A stretch of DNA of 35,704 nt from Actinomadura_C sp036008685 (GTDB lineage Bacteria > Actinomycetota > Actinomycetes > Streptosporangiales > Streptosporangiaceae): assembly GCA_036008685.1 (NCBI GenBank), contig DASYNF010000084.1:1-35704 (forward strand). Reading direction: 5' to 3'. Within the stretch, counting starts at the first letter, position 1, and each line of letters starts with the position of its first letter. This document shows, in pieces, positions 33,773 to 35,704 of this stretch. A program made the position numbers and the translations under genes. Below the pieces are notes generated by a model that saw only the letters and a list, made by a program, of their open reading frames with translations, had not been told where the DNA came from and did no database searches.

Positions 33773-35499
33773 GCCATGAGGTATGGGCCCCGGCCGCCAA
33801 GAGCGTCGAGCTGGAAACCGGGGGCGAGCGGCATGCGATGTCGCCCGCCCGGCGGCCCGGATGGTGGGCCGCCGAGTCCGTGGAGCCCGAGGGGGACGAC
33901 TATGGTTTCGTCCTCGACGGCGAGGGCCCCTTCCCCGATCCGCGCTCGCCCTGGCAGCCCGACGGGATACACGGGCTCAGCCGGCGCTACGACCACGCCC
34001 GATTCGCCTGGACCGACGAGTTCTGGCGGGGGCGCCCCCTCGCCGGAAGCGTGGGGTACGAGTTGCACGTCGGGACGTTCACCCCCGAGGGGACCTTCGA
34101 CGCCGCCATCGCCCGGCTCGGCCATCTGGTCGGACTCGGCGTCGACACGGTCGAGCTGATGCCGGTGGCCGCGTTCCCCGGGCGGCACGGCTGGGGCTAC
34201 GACGGCGTCCACCTGTGGGCCGTGCACGATCCGTACGGGGGACCGGACGGGCTGAAACGGTTCGTCGACGCCTGTCACCGGCGGGGGCTGGCCGTCGTCC
34301 TGGACGTGGTCTACAACCACCTCGGGCCGAGCGGCAACTACCTGGGCCGCTACGGACCGTACTTCACCGACGCCTACAACACGCCGTGGGGCCAGGCGGT
34401 CAACCTCGACCGTCCAGGCTCCGACGAGGTCCGCGCCTTCATCGTGGAGAACGCGCTCATGTGGCTGCGCGACTACCACGTGGACGGGCTGCGGCTGGAC
34501 GCCGTGCACGCCCTCGAGGACCACCGGGCCGTGCACGTTCTGGAGGAGCTGGCCGCCGCGGTCGCGGAGTTGAGGGCGCGGACCGGCCGGGAGCTGTTCC
34601 TCATCGCCGAGTCCGACCTGAACGCCCCGCGGCTCGTCACCTCCCGGGAGGCGGGCGGGTACGGCCTCGACGCGCAGTGGAGCGACGACTTCCACCACGC
34701 GCTGCACGCCGCTCTGACCGGGGAGCGGCAGGGCTACTACTGCGATTTCGGATCACTGGGCGCGCTGGCGAAGACCCTCACCCGGGTCTTCTTCCACGAC
34801 GGAACGTGGTCGACGTTCCGCGGGCGTTCGCACGGGCGTGAGGTGGACACACTCCGGGTGCCGGGGCACCGCTTCCTCGGTTTCCTGCAGAACCACGACC
34901 AGGTCGGCAACCGGGCCGTCGGCGACCGGATCTCCGCCGGCCTGTCGCCCGGGCTGCTCAAGGTCGGCGCCGGACTGCTGCTGACCGCCCCGTTCACGCC
35001 GATGCTCTTCATGGGGGAGGAGTGGGGCGCCCGCACCCCGTGGCGCTATTTCACCGACCACGAGGAGCCCGAGCTCGCCCGGGCCGTCAGCGAGGGCCGT
35101 CGCAGGGAGTTCACCTCGCACGGATGGACCGCGGAGGACGTGCCCGATCCGCAGGACCCGGAGACCCACCGGAGCTCCGTGCTCGACTGGACCGAGCAGG
35201 AGCGGCCGGGGCACCGGGAGCTGCTGGAGTGGCACCGCGCCCTCATCGCGCTGCGCCGCGCCTGGCCCGAGCTGGCCGACGCCCGGCTGACCGAGGTGGC
35301 CGTGGAGCACGACGAGACCTCACTCGTCATGCGCCGCGGACGGCTGCGGGTCGTCGCCAATCTGGGGACCGAGCCGGGACCGCCGCTCCCGGCCGGCGAG
35401 GTGATCCTCGCCTCCGACCCGGCCGTACGGCCCGGCGCCCGGCTCCCCGGCGAGTCCCTCGCGATCGTCCGGGTGGAGGCCGCAGTGGAGGGGCCATGA
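33769..35499 (+). CDS. treZ: Malto-oligosyltrehalose trehalohydrolase
   Basis: A 576-residue GH13 enzyme releasing trehalose from the TreY product. A short N-terminal beta domain (EVWAPAAKSVEL) leads into the barrel: GYELHVGTFTPEGTFDAAI, VELMPVAAFPGRHGWGYDGV, VVYNHLGPSGNYL. Catalytic Asp244 (GLRLDAVHA), Glu281 (AESDLN) and Asp377 (NHDQVGN) are present. The GTG at 33769 overlaps the treY stop by GTGA, with GGAGGAG upstream. A longer frame starting in treY (32974) is an artefact. With TreX and TreY it makes the complete route from glycogen to trehalose, important as an osmoprotectant in actinomycetes. Confidence 0.95.
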   Translation: MSHEVWAPAAKSVELETGGERHAMSPARRPGWWAAESVEPEGDDYGFVLDGEGPFPDPRSPWQPDGIHGLSRRYDHARFAWTDEFWRGRPLAGSVGYELHVGTFTPEGTFDAAIARLGHLVGLGVDTVELMPVAAFPGRHGWGYDGVHLWAVHDPYGGPDGLKRFVDACHRRGLAVVLDVVYNHLGPSGNYLGRYGPYFTDAYNTPWGQAVNLDRPGSDEVRAFIVENALMWLRDYHVDGLRLDAVHALEDHRAVHVLEELAAAVAELRARTGRELFLIAESDLNAPRLVTSREAGGYGLDAQWSDDFHHALHAALTGERQGYYCDFGSLGALAKTLTRVFFHDGTWSTFRGRSHGREVDTLRVPGHRFLGFLQNHDQVGNRAVGDRISAGLSPGLLKVGAGLLLTAPFTPMLFMGEEWGARTPWRYFTDHEEPELARAVSEGRRREFTSHGWTAEDVPDPQDPETHRSSVLDWTEQERPGHRELLEWHRALIALRRAWPELADARLTEVAVEHDETSLVMRRGRLRVVANLGTEPGPPLPAGEVILASDPAVRPGARLPGESLAIVRVEAAVEGP

Positions 35500-35522
35500 G
35501 GAGGCGCCCGCGGCCCCTGGAG

Positions 35523-35704
35523 CTATTCGCTCGAAGGGCGACCGCCGTCGGCCACGGTGGGCACCCGTTCCAAGGTCATGCCGAAATGGGTCCGGTAGGC
35601 GTCCAGTAGGCCGGCGTCGGAAAGGACGCGTTCCTCCCGCTCGCCGTGGACGGTGTGGATCAGCCTGGCGCCGCTGAGGGTGACCCGGCCGGTTTCGGTG
35701 AGCA
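35523..35704 (-). CDS. Arylamine N-acetyltransferase, C-terminal fragment at window edge
   Basis: Only the last 60 residues lie in the window; the gene continues beyond 35704. They read LTETGRVTLSGARLIHTV then HGEREERVLSDAGLLDAYRTHFGM and end shortly after LERVP. This LSG-RLI strand pair, the -ER-L-D--LL-AYR-HFG helix and the L-RVP end are the C-terminal pattern of arylamine N-acetyltransferases (NAT), which transfer acetyl from acetyl-CoA to arylamines or hydrazines. The catalytic Cys-His-Asp triad is outside the window. The gene converges with treZ across a 23-bp gap. Confidence 0.78.
   Translation of the reverse strand, partial: LTETGRVTLSGARLIHTVHGEREERVLSDAGLLDAYRTHFGMTLERVPTVADGGRPSSE

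Overview
The window is high-GC, densely packed DNA from an actinomycete. GTG and TTG starts, ATGA/GTGA stop-start overlaps, two Lsr2 nucleoid proteins, a DUF1023 hydrolase and a TreX-TreY-TreZ trehalose operon all fit. The gene style suggests a Streptosporangiales-type organism, but the genus is inferred and no ribosomal RNA is present.

Left part (1-5700). A partial short-chain dehydrogenase (minus) and an SRPBCC protein (plus) are followed by a patchy, AT-richer, gene-poor stretch. It holds a lipoprotein with an extra C-terminal membrane helix, a small YjzC-like protein, an exported protein with a damaged start and an actinobacterial conserved hypothetical. It also holds the scar of an integrative element: an XRE regulator N-terminus joined to a frameshifted tyrosine-recombinase C-terminus, two diverged copies of an integrase-tail-plus-terminator unit, and the 3' half of a tRNA without its 5' half.

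Central catabolic block (5700-15100, all minus). Read 5'->3', the order is a LacI-family regulator, deoC, a full aldehyde dehydrogenase, a short active-site-less ALDH homologue, a ribokinase-family kinase, an RbsD mutarotase, then the CUT2 sugar ABC transporter genes (ATPase, permease, lipoprotein). The first four genes overlap or nearly touch, and so do the last five up to the permease. The likely route is import of a pentose (2-deoxyribose and/or ribose), phosphorylation, DeoC cleavage to glyceraldehyde-3-phosphate and acetaldehyde, and acetaldehyde oxidation. Two LacI-type palindromes lie upstream of the regulator, one of them a perfect 18-bp palindrome.

Middle-right (15300-24900). This part holds a DUF3054 membrane protein, an exported DUF1023 hydrolase, a multicopper-oxidase-like lipoprotein that has lost most copper ligands, an IlvD/Edd sugar-acid dehydratase divergent from a zinc-dependent dehydrogenase with a 21-bp tandem repeat between them, a ThrE-type exporter and two tandem Lsr2 paralogues.

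Right part (24800-35704, mostly plus). A second CUT2 ABC operon (binding protein, ATPase, permease) sits behind a promoter with two interlocked inverted repeats and ends in an 18-bp perfect hairpin. A gamma-carbonic anhydrase, the overlapping treX-treY-treZ operon (glycogen/maltodextrin to trehalose) and the C-terminus of an arylamine N-acetyltransferase follow.

The most unusual material is the integrase/tRNA scar, the 21-bp repeat locus, the copper-ligand-depleted oxidase, the ALDH pseudoenzyme inside the pentose operon, and the operator architecture. I did not find a clearly new defence or mobile system.
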